Shown here: positions 28,926-39,419 of the stretch, piece after piece
Numbering within the stretch: position 1 is the stretch's first letter
How the letters are laid out: every line of letters begins with the position of its first letter
Assembly (NCBI GenBank): GCA_943787535.1
Contig: CALSMU010000004.1
Coordinates: forward strand, 274,877-338,876
DNA from: an uncultured Flavobacteriales bacterium
Lineage (GTDB): Bacteria; Bacteroidota; Bacteroidia; Flavobacteriales_D; Parvicellaceae
DNA: 64,000 nt
Direction: 5' to 3'
Notes under the pieces: generated by a model
The model's database searches: none
Told to the model about the DNA's origin: nothing
Seen by the model: the letters and a program-made list of their open reading frames with translations, nothing else
Position numbers and translations under genes: made by a program

Positions 28926-31900
28926 TTGAAAAAGGATAAAAAACATATTCAATATTGGGTAATATCAATCATGTTATTGTTTGTTAATCTTTTGGTTATT
29001 GGGCAAAACTTGCCCAATTCTTTGAGAGTTAAAAAAATTAAAATAACCTCCGACAGCACTCTTTTGGATAGTTTAAGTATTGTGCCAGGTTCGGTAATTG
29101 TTCAGGTAAATAATCAACTTGTGCGTGATACCGACTACCTGCTGTTACCGATAAAATCAATTTTGGTCTGGCGTACTCCAATCAAAGGTGAGGTGGTAAT
29201 AACTTACCGGGTTTTTCCAGTAAATTTTAATCAGACATATTTTTATAAGGACACCAATTCCATATTTCACCATGGGGATAATTCACCAATTCCTTTTCGT
29301 TTTTCCACCTTAAATACACAATCGGATATATTTAATATGGGAGGATTAAATAAATCAGGAAGTATATCGCGTGGTGTAATGTTTGGAAATAATCAAGATT
29401 TATCAATCAATTCTAATTTGAATTTACAGTTATCTGGAAGAATTTCCAATAACATTTCGATTTTAGCATCTGTTACAGATGATAACTTGCCGATTCAGCC
29501 TGAAGGAAATACTCAGCAGCTGCAGGATTTTGATCAGGTTTTCATTCAATTATTTTCTGATACATGGAGACTTACTGCAGGTGATTTTTGGATGAAAAAA
29601 CCTGAGGGATATTTTTTGAATTATAACAAAAGAGCACAAGGAGGTGGGTTCACTAAAGTGACAAATAATATACTTGAAAAGCATAAAAACGCCGACACTA
29701 TTATGTCTTTTGTTGAGAATAGGTTTAGTGCAGCAATTTCGAAAGGAAAATTTGGTCGCAACGTAATTCAAGGAGTTGAAGGGAACCAAGGCCCTTATAG
29801 GTTATCAGGCGCAGAAAACGAGCAATTTATTATAGTTCTTAGTGGTACAGAAAGAGTTTATATAGACGGAAGGTTATTAACTAGAGGGCAGGAGAATGAC
29901 TACATAATTGATTACAATACTTCAGAAATAGAGTTTACCCCAAAGCAATTAATTACCAAAGATAAAAGAATCACCATTGAGTTTCAATATTCAGATAAAA
30001 ACTATGCACGTTCCGTAATTGAGTCAAGTAACCTTTTTAAGGTGAATGATTGGAAGATTCATTTAAATGTTTATTCCGAACAGGATAGCAAAAACCAACC
30101 TTTACAGCAGGATTTGATTCAATCAGAGAAAGACTTACTTGCTCAGGTTGGTGATGATTTACTAGCAGCAATTGCCCCTAGTGCAGATAGTGTTGGATTT
30201 ACTTCCGATCAGGTTCTATACAAAAAAGTAGATTCTTTGGGCTATGATCCCGTTTATGTGAACTCCAGCAATCCGGACAGTGCATACTACAGATTGATAT
30301 TTTCGAATGTTGGTATAGGAAATGGGAATTATATAGAAGAAGGTTTTAGTGCCTTTGGACGTCTTTATAAGTGGATTGCTCCAGACACTTTAGATGGTGT
30401 TTTGGTTTTGAACGGAACATATGAACCTGTCAGAGTGCTTGCAACTCCTAAAAAGCGTCAAATGATCACTGCTGGGTTTGAAAAAAAATTTTCAAAATAT
30501 AGTAGATTGTTTTTTGATGCCGCCGTTTCAAATGAAGACTTGAATACTTTTTCGCCACTAAGCTCAAATGATAATACTGGGTATGCAATAAAAGCATCAT
30601 TTAATACTATTAAACCGATGTTTTCCTCGAAAAAATGGAAGTTTAAATCTGCTATAGATTTTGAAACACAGTCATCTAATTTTAAACGAATAGAGCGCTT
30701 CAGGACGGTTGAATTTCAACGAAATTGGAATGTGCAATCGATTGAGAATCTAAAGGATCAGTATAATGGTGTAGTGTCATTAGGTTTGCTAAACAGTGAG
30801 GCAGGTTTGATTCAATATGATTTTACAACTTATCAAATTACGGATATATATTCAGGATATAGAAATATGCTAAAAGTTGACTGGAAAAAATTTGTAAATG
30901 CAAAAATCAATGCTAGTTATTTAAACACGCAGGGTGTCAATCAAACTTCTTTCTTAAGACATAAGTCTGATATTTCTAAACAATTTGGATTTGTTAGAAT
31001 TGGGTTCAAGGATGACCATGAAATGAACTTATTCAAAACGGGAGATTCACTTTGGAATAATAGCTATCAATATTATGACTGGGAGGTCTATATTCAAAAC
31101 CAAGACTCGAGTAAAAATAAGTTTAGATTCTTTTACAAAGAACGCTTGGATAAGTATACAAGCAATAACAGCATAGATAATGCTGCTTTAGCAATGAACC
31201 CAGGGGTTTCTATTGACCTTAATAGAAATCCAAATCATCGTTTTGGGGTTAGATCTATGTATCGTGTTTTAGAAATTAAAGACTCGGTTCTGACCTCTAT
31301 AAAACCTGATAATACACTTTTAAATAGAATTGAATACAATATGAAGATACTTAAAGGAGCGGTTCGAACTTCTACGTTTTATGAAATCGGTAGCGGTTTG
31401 GAGTTGAAGAAAGTATTCGCATATATAGAAGTGCCAGCTGGTCAAGGTGTATATACTTGGATAGATTATAACGATGATAATATTAAAGATTTAAGTGAAT
31501 TTGAAATAGCCGCATTTTCGGATCAAGCAACTTATATACGCGCTTTTACACCATCTAATGAGTACGTGAAAATATTTTCGAACCAGTTCAATCAAGTAGT
31601 GAGTTTAAATCCTCGATTCATCATAAGGTCAAAAAAAGGAATAGGAAAATTTATTAATCGATTCAATACACAAACTGCTTTGCGAATAGAGAGGAAAACA
31701 TCACTACAAGACATATTGGAATTAACAAACCCATTCATAACGAATGTTTCCGATACAGCATTACAATCTTTAAGCTCTTCATTTCGGAATTCAGCATTTT
31801 TTAACCGTTCCAATCCTAAATTTGGATTGGAATATACATACCAGGAGGTGAAGAACAAGTTACTTTTGGTAAGTGGGTTTGATGCGAGGGAAAGGGCCAC

Positions 31901-32417
31901 CCATCAAGAAAAGATACGATGGAATATAACACGCAAAATTACTTTGCAGACTTCGACTGAGCAAGAGGTGAAAATAAATAATTCTGAATATGCTCCCAAT
32001 AAAAACTATAAGTTGATTAATACTTCTTCGGAAGTGAAGTTTACTATTCAGCCTTCTACTGTTTTTCGAACATCTTTTTCAGGTAGTTATAGGGAGAAGT
32101 TGAACATGATAGAGTCAGGAGGGCAAGAAGCTTTCATAACTGATATTGGCTGGAATTTGAAAATGAATCAATTAAAAAAGGGTGTTATTAATGCTACCCT
32201 AAATTATATCATGATTAATTATGTTGGAGAGTCGAATACTTCAGTTGCATTTGAGATGTTGGAAGCACTTCAGCCAGGAAATAATATTACTTGGAATTTG
32301 TCTTATCAACGAACGTTAGCAAACAATCTTCAACTGACTGTCAATTATATGGGTAGGAAAACAGAAGAAAACAATGCAATTCATACGGGTGGAGTTCAGG
32401 TAAGAGCGTTTTTTTAA
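28926..32417 (+). CDS. Large outer-membrane protein of unknown function
   Basis: About 1163 residues. A signal peptide ends near NLLVIGQ; then come an N-terminal beta-rich periplasmic region with Ig-like text (LLLPIKSILVWRTP, EVVITYRVFP) and a very long series of alternating strands to a C terminus in Phe (VQVRAFF), as expected for a BAM-inserted barrel. The segment LSGRISNNISILASVTDDNLPI followed by QLQDFDQVFIQLF is shared, as I recall, by conserved Bacteroidota outer-membrane proteins. The start is uncertain: TTG 28917 and TTG 28926 are both possible, and the only ATG (28971) would shorten the signal too much. Confidence 0.75.
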   Translation: MKKDKKHIQYWVISIMLLFVNLLVIGQNLPNSLRVKKIKITSDSTLLDSLSIVPGSVIVQVNNQLVRDTDYLLLPIKSILVWRTPIKGEVVITYRVFPVNFNQTYFYKDTNSIFHHGDNSPIPFRFSTLNTQSDIFNMGGLNKSGSISRGVMFGNNQDLSINSNLNLQLSGRISNNISILASVTDDNLPIQPEGNTQQLQDFDQVFIQLFSDTWRLTAGDFWMKKPEGYFLNYNKRAQGGGFTKVTNNILEKHKNADTIMSFVENRFSAAISKGKFGRNVIQGVEGNQGPYRLSGAENEQFIIVLSGTERVYIDGRLLTRGQENDYIIDYNTSEIEFTPKQLITKDKRITIEFQYSDKNYARSVIESSNLFKVNDWKIHLNVYSEQDSKNQPLQQDLIQSEKDLLAQVGDDLLAAIAPSADSVGFTSDQVLYKKVDSLGYDPVYVNSSNPDSAYYRLIFSNVGIGNGNYIEEGFSAFGRLYKWIAPDTLDGVLVLNGTYEPVRVLATPKKRQMITAGFEKKFSKYSRLFFDAAVSNEDLNTFSPLSSNDNTGYAIKASFNTIKPMFSSKKWKFKSAIDFETQSSNFKRIERFRTVEFQRNWNVQSIENLKDQYNGVVSLGLLNSEAGLIQYDFTTYQITDIYSGYRNMLKVDWKKFVNAKINASYLNTQGVNQTSFLRHKSDISKQFGFVRIGFKDDHEMNLFKTGDSLWNNSYQYYDWEVYIQNQDSSKNKFRFFYKERLDKYTSNNSIDNAALAMNPGVSIDLNRNPNHRFGVRSMYRVLEIKDSVLTSIKPDNTLLNRIEYNMKILKGAVRTSTFYEIGSGLELKKVFAYIEVPAGQGVYTWIDYNDDNIKDLSEFEIAAFSDQATYIRAFTPSNEYVKIFSNQFNQVVSLNPRFIIRSKKGIGKFINRFNTQTALRIERKTSLQDILELTNPFITNVSDTALQSLSSSFRNSAFFNRSNPKFGLEYTYQEVKNKLLLVSGFDARERATHQEKIRWNITRKITLQTSTEQEVKINNSEYAPNKNYKLINTSSEVKFTIQPSTVFRTSFSGSYREKLNMIESGGQEAFITDIGWNLKMNQLKKGVINATLNYIMINYVGESNTSVAFEMLEALQPGNNITWNLSYQRTLANNLQLTVNYMGRKTEENNAIHTGGVQVRAFF

Positions 32418-32424
32418 AAGACGA

Positions 32425-33360
32425 TCAAAACTGCTCCAACGTCTCGATTCTTTTTTCGATAGGAGGGTGTGTTGCAAACAAACCTCCTAGACCTCCCAAA
32501 AAGTTCTTTTTTGTATTATCGATATACATTTGTTCAACATCTTTGCAAGGGATACCTTCGATTTTAGAGTTTCCAGAAATTTTTCGCAGAGCAGAAGCTA
32601 AAGCTAGTGGTTTCTTTGTCATTTCTGCAGCACCTGCATCAGCCATGTATTCTCTTTTTCGCGAAAGTGCAAATTTGAACATAACTGTAAACAAATAGGC
32701 TAATAAAGATACAGCTAATACTATTAGCATTAACCTTCCATCTGTTTTCTTGTTGCTGCCTCTTCCTCCATATAATACGCTCCTAAATGCTACTTGTATT
32801 ATAAATGAAATAATTCCAACAAATATGATTGAAATAATAAGCAATCGAACATCCTTGTTTCTTATATGCATTAACTCATGTGCAATAACACCTTCTAACT
32901 CATCATCCTCTAGTTTGTCAATTATCCCTTGGGTTAATGTTACTGTATAACTGTTCTCGGTAATTCCGCTAGCAAATGCATTTAAAGCGTCAGTCTCAAT
33001 TACATTTACTTTTGGCATTTTCATACCTTTCGACATACAAAGATTTTCGACCAAATTATACACACGCATATTGTCTTTGCGGCTCAATGTATGCGCCTTG
33101 GTGGCCGCTTTAATCATGTGCTTCTGAAACAGAAATGCAATTATGAACCAAACGGAAATAGCAATAAGAACAAAAGGAGCGAATTCCATGAATATGGAGT
33201 TGGCTAACCCTATTGGGTCAGTGTTGTAGCTGTCCAGTTTCATTAAGATGAATATTACTAGCCAGATACTCCCTAGTATGACAGCAGGAAAAGCTATCAA
33301 CAATAAAATTGATCGAAAGTTGTTTCTAGAAATTTGCGTCTGTAAGCCTATGTATTTCAA
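32425..33360 (-). CDS. htpX: M48 family zinc metalloprotease, HtpX-like
   Basis: A 311-residue membrane protease with two N-terminal and two central hydrophobic segments. The zinc motif is HELMH (H161, E162, H165) and the downstream Glu of the family is probably in REYMADAGAAEM. HtpX-type enzymes degrade misfolded inner-membrane proteins. The start is TTG (MKYIGLQTQISRNN), which agrees with the usual N terminus of Bacteroidota relatives. It follows lemA by 12 bases; LemA-M48 pairs are frequent in bacteria and suggest joint work at the membrane. Confidence 0.9.
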   Translation of the reverse strand: MKYIGLQTQISRNNFRSILLLIAFPAVILGSIWLVIFILMKLDSYNTDPIGLANSIFMEFAPFVLIAISVWFIIAFLFQKHMIKAATKAHTLSRKDNMRVYNLVENLCMSKGMKMPKVNVIETDALNAFASGITENSYTVTLTQGIIDKLEDDELEGVIAHELMHIRNKDVRLLIISIIFVGIISFIIQVAFRSVLYGGRGSNKKTDGRLMLIVLAVSLLAYLFTVMFKFALSRKREYMADAGAAEMTKKPLALASALRKISGNSKIEGIPCKDVEQMYIDNTKKNFLGGLGGLFATHPPIEKRIETLEQF

Positions 33361-33372
33361 TGCACGTAAGTC

Positions 33373-33945
33373 TTAAAAGTTAATTTCTGGAGCTTTGTCC
33401 AAATTTTCTCTTTGTGCAACACCTAAGTCGAAATAAGGTTGTTCTTTAAAACCGAACATTCCCGCAAGAATGTTATTTGGAAATTTTTGCACAGCATTAT
33501 TCATTTCTCTAGTTGCAGAATTAAAGTATCTTCTTACCGCCGCCAGTTTGTTTTCTATATCCGACATTTCTTCTTGCAATTGCATAAAGTTTTGATTTGC
33601 TTTTAAATCTGGATATGCCTCCATCTGCATGTTAAAACCAGACACAGCAGATGTTAAAGCAACTTCAGCAGCTATTTTATCATTAACCGTATTAGCCATT
33701 ACAGCTTTTTGACGTGCCTTGGTTACAGCAGTTAAAACACCTTCTTCGTGGGATGCGTATCCCTTAACGGTAGCAACTAGTTGTGGGATCAAATCATGTC
33801 TTTGCTTTAATTGCACATCAATATCTGCAAAAGCATTTTCTCTATTGTTTTTAAATTGGACTAATTTATTATAAATTGAAACGAACCATAATGCAATAAT
33901 TACGCCTACTCCAATTATTATCCATATTGGGTTTATACTATTCAT
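33373..33945 (-). CDS. lemA: LemA family protein
   Basis: A 190-residue protein with one N-terminal membrane helix (about 5-25) and a long helical bundle. The conserved LemA text NAFADIDVQLKQRHDLIPQLVATVKGY and the later REMNNAVQKFPNNILAGMFGF are both here. LemA proteins are membrane-anchored helical proteins of poorly known function, often encoded with HtpX-type proteases as here. The M48 protease gene follows 12 bases after it, so both are on one transcript. Confidence 0.93.
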   Translation of the reverse strand: MNSINPIWIIIGVGVIIALWFVSIYNKLVQFKNNRENAFADIDVQLKQRHDLIPQLVATVKGYASHEEGVLTAVTKARQKAVMANTVNDKIAAEVALTSAVSGFNMQMEAYPDLKANQNFMQLQEEMSDIENKLAAVRRYFNSATREMNNAVQKFPNNILAGMFGFKEQPYFDLGVAQRENLDKAPEINF

Positions 33946-34048
33946 TTTTTTGAGTTTTTTTTAAGTAATGTAGGTAAATATAGGAAATTTCTTTACAATG
34001 TTTGTTCTAATGATTTTCTCGAGTACAGGGTTTCTAAAAATTAATCGG

Positions 34049-35905
34049 TTAAATATTTTTAACAAAATCTCGAAAAACTTTTTTATGCAAATCTAGGTCC
34101 ATATTAGCAGAAAGAGCTACTCGTGCGATGTAGTCTTTGTCACCTTCTTTAGTCGTTCCTTGCGTAGATGTAGCTGGTATGGTCCAATAACAACCTTTTA
34201 GTTGCCCATAACTAACACAATACTTACTTTCATTAGGGATTTTGGTAATCATTAGATTGATTAATTTCAAATTCAATTCTCTTTTATAAATTTCTCTTTC
34301 TTCATGATTATTCCCTTTAGTAGGTAGGTCTAATGAAAATACAGAGGGAGTGAAACTTTGTGCAGCCAGTTCTTCAGAAACAAAATTAATTTTAGCAGTT
34401 GGTAAAGTTTCTTTGATGAAGTTTACAAATTCGCGCGTGTTTTTATACGCATCACTGATTCTTTGAAGCATTGAAGGCAATTGTTTTGCTAGTATTTTAT
34501 ATTGAAGGTCGGTAGCTTCGTTATCACATAGTTCTAGATGCAATTCAATTTTATCTAGTAAAGCAGTAGTCAATTTATTTCCTACACAATAACCCGCAGT
34601 GCATTGCCCTCCGCTGGGGAATTTAGATCCACTGGCATAAGAAATGGTTCTAACTGAAGAGAGTATTTTTTCTTCACCTAAAAAGAGCACATTAGGACAA
34701 AAAGTTTGGTCCAAAATAAAAACGGGATCGATAGCCTTTTCGCCAATTTTAGTTGAACGTACTTTACTTAGAACATCTCTCAATTGGTTAAGGTCTGGAA
34801 CTTCAACTCTAGGGTTGGTTGGGATCTCAGCGATAATATAGGGTATGGCATCTTCTTTAGCGATTTTATCTAAAACGATTTCAATGCTTTGAACCATATC
34901 ATGGTCACCATCTACGGGTAAATCCACCACCTCTACATTTTCAATACAAGCAGCAACACGTCTTGCTTGATCGTTGGTCCCACCATAACAATTAGGAGGA
35001 ACAACAAATTTAATCGGCTTTCCTTTATGATTTTCTTCTGCATAATCTATCAGTCCCATCATAATAGCATATTGGACAGACAGTCCACTAGAACCAACCA
35101 ATGCTTTGGTAGGTGCACCGGTAATTTCTTTAATAGCTGCTATAGTATCTGCTTTGTCAAGCTCCACAGTAGTTGTATGTGTCGCTACAGAAGATGGGGT
35201 TACCAACTCTTTTAATGCGGAAAGTGCATTAATCGGTGTAATTGCAATGGTCTCTCTTCTTCTTACGTGCTGTATTTCGGATATGTAGCTTTCATTTTCT
35301 TCGCCGTTTACCAATAATACACTGCCAAAATCTGCATGTAAATTGAGAAAGAAATCAACATTTTCATTGGTGTCAAAATTGCAAATTTCTCCTTGTTGTG
35401 AAATGAAAATATTACTGCCATCAAAAGCTAAAATATCTGATGCCTTTTTCACCTGTTTCAATTCAAAATTATAGCCGTAAACATCCTTGATTACTTTTGC
35501 GTTGAAAAAATCCGGTATTGTTTCTGCATAAAAGATTTGCGTGTTTCTACTTGCTAATAAGTTTTTTCTTAAAATGGCTAAAATAGGTGTCGTCTTGGAC
35601 GAAAAACTGATTACATTTTCTGCCTTGGTATTATTTAAGTTCGCAATTGCCCATTCTAAGACGCAGGATAATGGGTGGCCCAGTCGTATATAGTCATATG
35701 CAGTGCGCAATTCATTGAGCGCAGACGGTTCAGAGTTATTGTCGTTATAAAGCTTTTCAAATTGGTCTAAAAACTCAATTTTGGCTAAACTTTCATCATA
35801 AATATCTAATCGATGGGTTGTTAAGTTTAGCCAGTCAGTTGGCATATTTTTTAACACCTCTTTAATATAATTTAGCATTTTATCGTCTTGCATAATTTTC
35901 GCCAT
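34049..35905 (-). CDS. Large PLP-dependent enzyme of the Cys/Met metabolism type
   Basis: A 618-residue protein. The C-terminal part (about 240-618) has the fold-type I transsulfuration pattern: SSGLSVQYA, EIPTNPRVEVPDL (family form ETPTNP), and the PLP lysine K428 in ISYASGSKFPSGG. The N-terminal ~230 residues have no clear match and make it far longer than the ~380-400 residues of ordinary family members such as the enzyme at 19522-20661. Reaction and substrate cannot be assigned. It is a single gene between lemA and cspA. I recall similar long proteins in other Flavobacteria annotated only as PLP-dependent transferase. Confidence 0.82.
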   Translation of the reverse strand: MAKIMQDDKMLNYIKEVLKNMPTDWLNLTTHRLDIYDESLAKIEFLDQFEKLYNDNNSEPSALNELRTAYDYIRLGHPLSCVLEWAIANLNNTKAENVISFSSKTTPILAILRKNLLASRNTQIFYAETIPDFFNAKVIKDVYGYNFELKQVKKASDILAFDGSNIFISQQGEICNFDTNENVDFFLNLHADFGSVLLVNGEENESYISEIQHVRRRETIAITPINALSALKELVTPSSVATHTTTVELDKADTIAAIKEITGAPTKALVGSSGLSVQYAIMMGLIDYAEENHKGKPIKFVVPPNCYGGTNDQARRVAACIENVEVVDLPVDGDHDMVQSIEIVLDKIAKEDAIPYIIAEIPTNPRVEVPDLNQLRDVLSKVRSTKIGEKAIDPVFILDQTFCPNVLFLGEEKILSSVRTISYASGSKFPSGGQCTAGYCVGNKLTTALLDKIELHLELCDNEATDLQYKILAKQLPSMLQRISDAYKNTREFVNFIKETLPTAKINFVSEELAAQSFTPSVFSLDLPTKGNNHEEREIYKRELNLKLINLMITKIPNESKYCVSYGQLKGCYWTIPATSTQGTTKEGDKDYIARVALSANMDLDLHKKVFRDFVKNI

Positions 35906-36026
35906 TAAATATGGCCGGCAATATACATTAATTAGTTTTTTTTAAAAGGAATACCAGTTATTTTGTTACATTCTATTGTACGTTTTTTATTCCCATAAAA
36001 CTTATTGTTTTGAGAATACTCTCCAC

Positions 36027-36056
36027 AAAAAAAGCCTATCTATGATAGGCTTTTTT
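36027..36056 (-). terminator. Terminator downstream of cspA
   Basis: A 13-bp inverted repeat (36028-36040 against 36044-36056, 3-nt loop) with A and T runs at its ends, 27 bases after the cspA stop. It can work in both directions. Confidence 0.85.
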
Positions 36057-36082
36057 GATACAAATATGTTAAAAGTAATTTA

Positions 36083-36274
36083 TTAAACTACTTTCACATT
36101 TACTGCACTTAATCCTTTAGGACCTTCTTCAATATCAAAGTTTACTTTGTCCCCTTCGTTGATTTCATCAACTAGGCCATTTGCATGTACAAATACATCT
36201 TTGTCTCCTTCTTCTGGAATGATGAATCCAAATCCTTTGGAATTATTGAAAAATTTTACTGTTCCGTTACTCAT
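36083..36274 (-). CDS. Cold-shock protein (CspA family)
   Basis: A 63-residue single cold-shock domain. RNP1-type KGFGFI and RNP2-type VFVHA motifs are present, and the length is that of the smallest family members. It binds single-stranded RNA or DNA as a chaperone in the cytoplasm. It has its own promoter (36299-36329) and terminator, so it is a monocistronic unit. Confidence 0.96.
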   Translation of the reverse strand: MSNGTVKFFNNSKGFGFIIPEEGDKDVFVHANGLVDEINEGDKVNFDIEEGPKGLSAVNVKVV

Positions 36275-36298
36275 GATAATTAATTATAAATTTAGCCG

Positions 36299-36329
36299 CA
36301 AATATATATTTTTATTACAAACCATACAA
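36299..36329 (-). promoter_or_regulatory. Bacteroidota-type promoter of cspA
   Basis: On the minus strand a -33 TTG (36327-36329) and a -7 TATATTTG (36299-36306) are separated by 20 bases, a near-ideal match to TTG-N19-21-TAnnTTTG. The leader to ATG 36274 would be about 20 nt. Confidence 0.7.
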
Positions 36330-36511
36330 ATATGTGCCTGTGAACATAGCCTTTACATAAATTCAATCGTTATTTTATTGAAGTATTTTTCTGTGTAGTA
36401 TTTTGACATTCTTCGGCAACAATTAATTAAGTTGCGTTTAGATTAAATGGGAATGCAATCTATTCAGGGTGCCACTTCTTTTTTTTCGAACGGAAAGCAA
36501 TTGTGTTCAGT

Positions 36512-38302
36512 CTAATCTAACTTTAAAACTGCTAAAAATGCTTCTTGTGGAACTTCTACACTCCCCACCTGACGCATTCGCTTTTTCCCTTTTTTCTGTT
36601 TTTCTAAAAGCTTCCGTTTACGGGAAATATCTCCGCCATAACATTTTGCAGTAACGTCTTTACGTAAGGCCTTAATCGTTTCTCTCGAAACTATTTTAGC
36701 CCCAATTGCTGCTTGAATAGGGATTTCAAATTGCTGCCGGGGTATAAGCTCTTTCAATTTAGTACATATTTTTTTACCCAAAGAATACGCATTACTCCTG
36801 TGCACTAATGCTGATAATGCATCCACTTGATCGGAATTAAGAAGTATATCGAGTTTAATCAAATCAGATCTTCTGTAACCAATTGGATGATAGTCAAAAG
36901 AAGCGTAACCTTTAGAAACGGTCTTTAACTTATCATAAAAATCAAATACAACTTCTGCCAACGGCATGTCAAAACTAATTTCAACTCTATTTTGGGTAAG
37001 ATAAACTTGGTTGGTTAGTTCTCCTCTTTTCTCAATACACAAACTCATGATTTGCCCAACGTAATCGGATTTTGTAATAACCTGAGCTTTTATGTAGGGT
37101 TCTTCAATATAGTTTAATTTTGTTTGTTCGGGTAAATCAGATGGATTATTAATTACAAGCAGATCTTCATTTTTGTTTAAATATGCTTTGTAAGAAACGT
37201 TAGGAACAGTTGTAATAACCGTCATGTTAAACTCTCTTTCCAACCTTTCTTGAATGATTTCCATGTGAAGCATTCCTAAGAACCCGCAGCGAAAACCAAA
37301 CCCTAACGCTGCAGAACTTTCTGGTTCAAACACCAATGAAGCATCATTTAGCTGTAATTTTCCCATAGACGATCGAAGCTCCTCAAAATCATCCGTGTCT
37401 ACAGGATAAATTCCGGCAAAAACCATTGGTTTTACATCTTCAAATCCTTGAACAACATCTTGACACTGATCATTCGTCTGAGTTATGGTATCACCCACTT
37501 TAACTTCAGCTGCTTTTTTAATGCCGGAAATTAAGTATCCAACATCTCCTGCTTTTACAACATCGCGCGGTTCCATATCCATTCTTAGAATGCCAACTTC
37601 ATCCGCATTGTAATCTTTTTCTGTATTTACGAATCTTATTCGATCTCCTTTTGAAATTTGTCCATCTAAAACTCTGTAATAGGCAATAATCCCTCTAAAT
37701 GAATTGTAGACAGAGTCAAAAATCATCGCCCGTAAGGGAGAGTTTAACTCTCCTTTCGGTGCCGGAACTTTTTCTACTATAGCTCTTAAAATAGCATCAA
37801 CACCTAAACCGGTTTTACCACTTGCTGGGATAATGTCAGACTGGTTGCAACCAATTAATTCAATTATCTGATCCGATACAACTTCGGGGTTAGCGCTATC
37901 TAGGTCCATTTTGTTTAGGATTGGAATAATTTCCAAATCATTTTCAATTGCTAGGTATAGATTGGATATTGTTTGCGCTTCAATTCCTTGAGAGGCATCA
38001 ACAATCAATAGAGCCCCTTCGCAAGCAGCAATAGAACGGGAAACTTCGTATGAAAAATCTACGTGCCCAGGAGTATCAATTAAATTTAAAACATAGTTTT
38101 GACCGTCTTGCTTATAGTCCATCTGAATGGCATGGCTTTTTATTGTGATTCCACGCTCTCGTTCAATGTCCATATCGTCGAGTGCTTGGGCCTGCATGTC
38201 TCTATCCTCAATGGTGCCCGTTGTCTGTAATAATCTATCAGCTAGGGTACTTTTACCGTGGTCAATATGCGCAATGATGCAAAAATTTCGAATATTCTTC
38301 AT
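36512..38302 (-). CDS. lepA: Elongation factor 4 (LepA)
   Basis: A 596-residue translational GTPase. Start taken at ATG 38302 ([19 protein letters not shown]), the conserved N terminus; the frame extends 19 codons further upstream. G1 [10 protein letters not shown]2 region RERGITI, G3 DTPGHVDF and G4 NKMD are all present, and the LepA-specific C-terminal domain ends with [29 protein letters not shown] text. EF4 back-translocates stalled ribosomes. Divergent from metF. Confidence 0.97.
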   Translation of the reverse strand: MKNIRNFCIIAHIDHGKSTLADRLLQTTGTIEDRDMQAQALDDMDIERERGITIKSHAIQMDYKQDGQNYVLNLIDTPGHVDFSYEVSRSIAACEGALLIVDASQGIEAQTISNLYLAIENDLEIIPILNKMDLDSANPEVVSDQIIELIGCNQSDIIPASGKTGLGVDAILRAIVEKVPAPKGELNSPLRAMIFDSVYNSFRGIIAYYRVLDGQISKGDRIRFVNTEKDYNADEVGILRMDMEPRDVVKAGDVGYLISGIKKAAEVKVGDTITQTNDQCQDVVQGFEDVKPMVFAGIYPVDTDDFEELRSSMGKLQLNDASLVFEPESSAALGFGFRCGFLGMLHMEIIQERLEREFNMTVITTVPNVSYKAYLNKNEDLLVINNPSDLPEQTKLNYIEEPYIKAQVITKSDYVGQIMSLCIEKRGELTNQVYLTQNRVEISFDMPLAEVVFDFYDKLKTVSKGYASFDYHPIGYRRSDLIKLDILLNSDQVDALSALVHRSNAYSLGKKICTKLKELIPRQQFEIPIQAAIGAKIVSRETIKALRKDVTAKCYGGDISRKRKLLEKQKKGKKRMRQVGSVEVPQEAFLAVLKLD

Positions 38303-38416
38303 TCTTTCTCTAAATAAGCTGCGCAAAAGTAGTGAAAAACTTCGGTAATTTTCGGTCAATAGAGTTACGGAACAAAGGGAATTGCGAAATAATTATCTTT
38401 TCTCGTGTTTGGAGTA

Positions 38417-38424
38417 TATATTTG
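38417..38424 (+). promoter_or_regulatory. TAnnTTTG -7 element of metF
   Basis: TATATTTG 17 bases before ATG 38442. No TTG at standard spacing; it also supports a start at 38442, because the frame upstream of it (to 38382) would cover the promoter. Confidence 0.45.
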
Positions 38425-38441
38425 CATCCCTATTTTATATA

Positions 38442-39392
38442 ATGAAAGTAACTGATTACATCAAAAATGCTAACGAAACATTATTTTCGTTCGAAATTAT
38501 ACCCCCGTTAAAAGGTAAAGGAATTGAGAATTTATACGAAGGAATTGATCCATTAATGGAGTTTAATCCTCCGTTTATCAATGTCACTTATCACAGAGAA
38601 GAATTCATTTATAAAAATATGGGAGATGGATTATTGAAAAAAATATCCATAAAAAAGCGTCCTGGAACGGTTGGTATTTGTGCAGCAATTATGCATAAGT
38701 ATAAAGTGGATGCTATTCCTCATTTAATATGTGGAGGTTTTAATGTAGAAGAAACTGAAAACGCATTAATTGACTTACAATTTTTAGGTGTTGATAATAT
38801 TTTGGCTTTAAGAGGAGATCCCATTAAATCTGAATCGGTTTTTACACCTAGTTCAGGTGGACATCATTATGCTTCTGAATTAATTGGTCAGATTTCAAAA
38901 ATGAATGAGGGAAAGTATTTAGATGATGAACGTCAGAATGCGCCAACCAACTTCTGTATTGGTGCTGCAGGTTACCCTGAAAAACATTTTGAAGCTATGA
39001 ACTTGAATTCAGATATGAAGCATTTGAAGGAAAAAGTGGATGCTGGAGCTGAGTTTATTGTGACACAGATGTTTTATGATAATGCAAAATATTTTGATTT
39101 TGTTGACAAATGTAGAACTGTTGGAATTGATGTTCCAATTATTCCAGGATTAAAGCCAATTACCACACTTAAGCATACAACTTTTTTACCGAAGTTTTTC
39201 CATATTGATTTGCCAGAAACACTTTCTAATGAATTAGAAAAATGTAAAACCAATGCAGATGTAAGAAAAGTTGGAATAGAATGGGGTATAGAACAAGCAA
39301 AAGAACTAAAATCAAAAGGTGCTCCAGTGTTGCATTTTTATACAATGAACAAAAGCACTGCGGTTAAAGAAATTGCATCAGCCGTTTTTTAA
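38442..39392 (+). CDS. metF: Methylenetetrahydrofolate reductase
   Basis: A 316-residue FAD-dependent TIM-barrel enzyme that reduces 5,10-methylene-THF to 5-methyl-THF, the methyl donor for methionine synthesis. Conserved text includes FSFEIIPPLKGKG (catalytic Glu), NVTYHREE, LALRGDP, GAAGYPEKH and FIVTQMFYDN. Start is ATG 38442, downstream of a promoter element. The neighbouring parA-like gene starts 27 bases after the stop with its own -7 element. Confidence 0.95.
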   Translation: MKVTDYIKNANETLFSFEIIPPLKGKGIENLYEGIDPLMEFNPPFINVTYHREEFIYKNMGDGLLKKISIKKRPGTVGICAAIMHKYKVDAIPHLICGGFNVEETENALIDLQFLGVDNILALRGDPIKSESVFTPSSGGHHYASELIGQISKMNEGKYLDDERQNAPTNFCIGAAGYPEKHFEAMNLNSDMKHLKEKVDAGAEFIVTQMFYDNAKYFDFVDKCRTVGIDVPIIPGLKPITTLKHTTFLPKFFHIDLPETLSNELEKCKTNADVRKVGIEWGIEQAKELKSKGAPVLHFYTMNKSTAVKEIASAVF

Positions 39393-39407
39393 TATGCTGA
39401 TTACGTG

Positions 39408-39415
39408 TAACTTTG
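39408..39415 (+). promoter_or_regulatory. TAnnTTTG -7 element, near-leaderless start of the ParA-like gene
   Basis: TAACTTTG ends 4 bases before ATG 39420. No good -33 element seen. Confidence 0.4.
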
Positions 39416-39419
39416 TGTC

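Noticed and set aside
36275..36511. Gap between cspA and lepA as a place for a tRNA or small RNA gene
   Set aside because: No cloverleaf, no GGTTCGA-type T arm and no stable GC-rich fold; only the cspA promoter can be supported.
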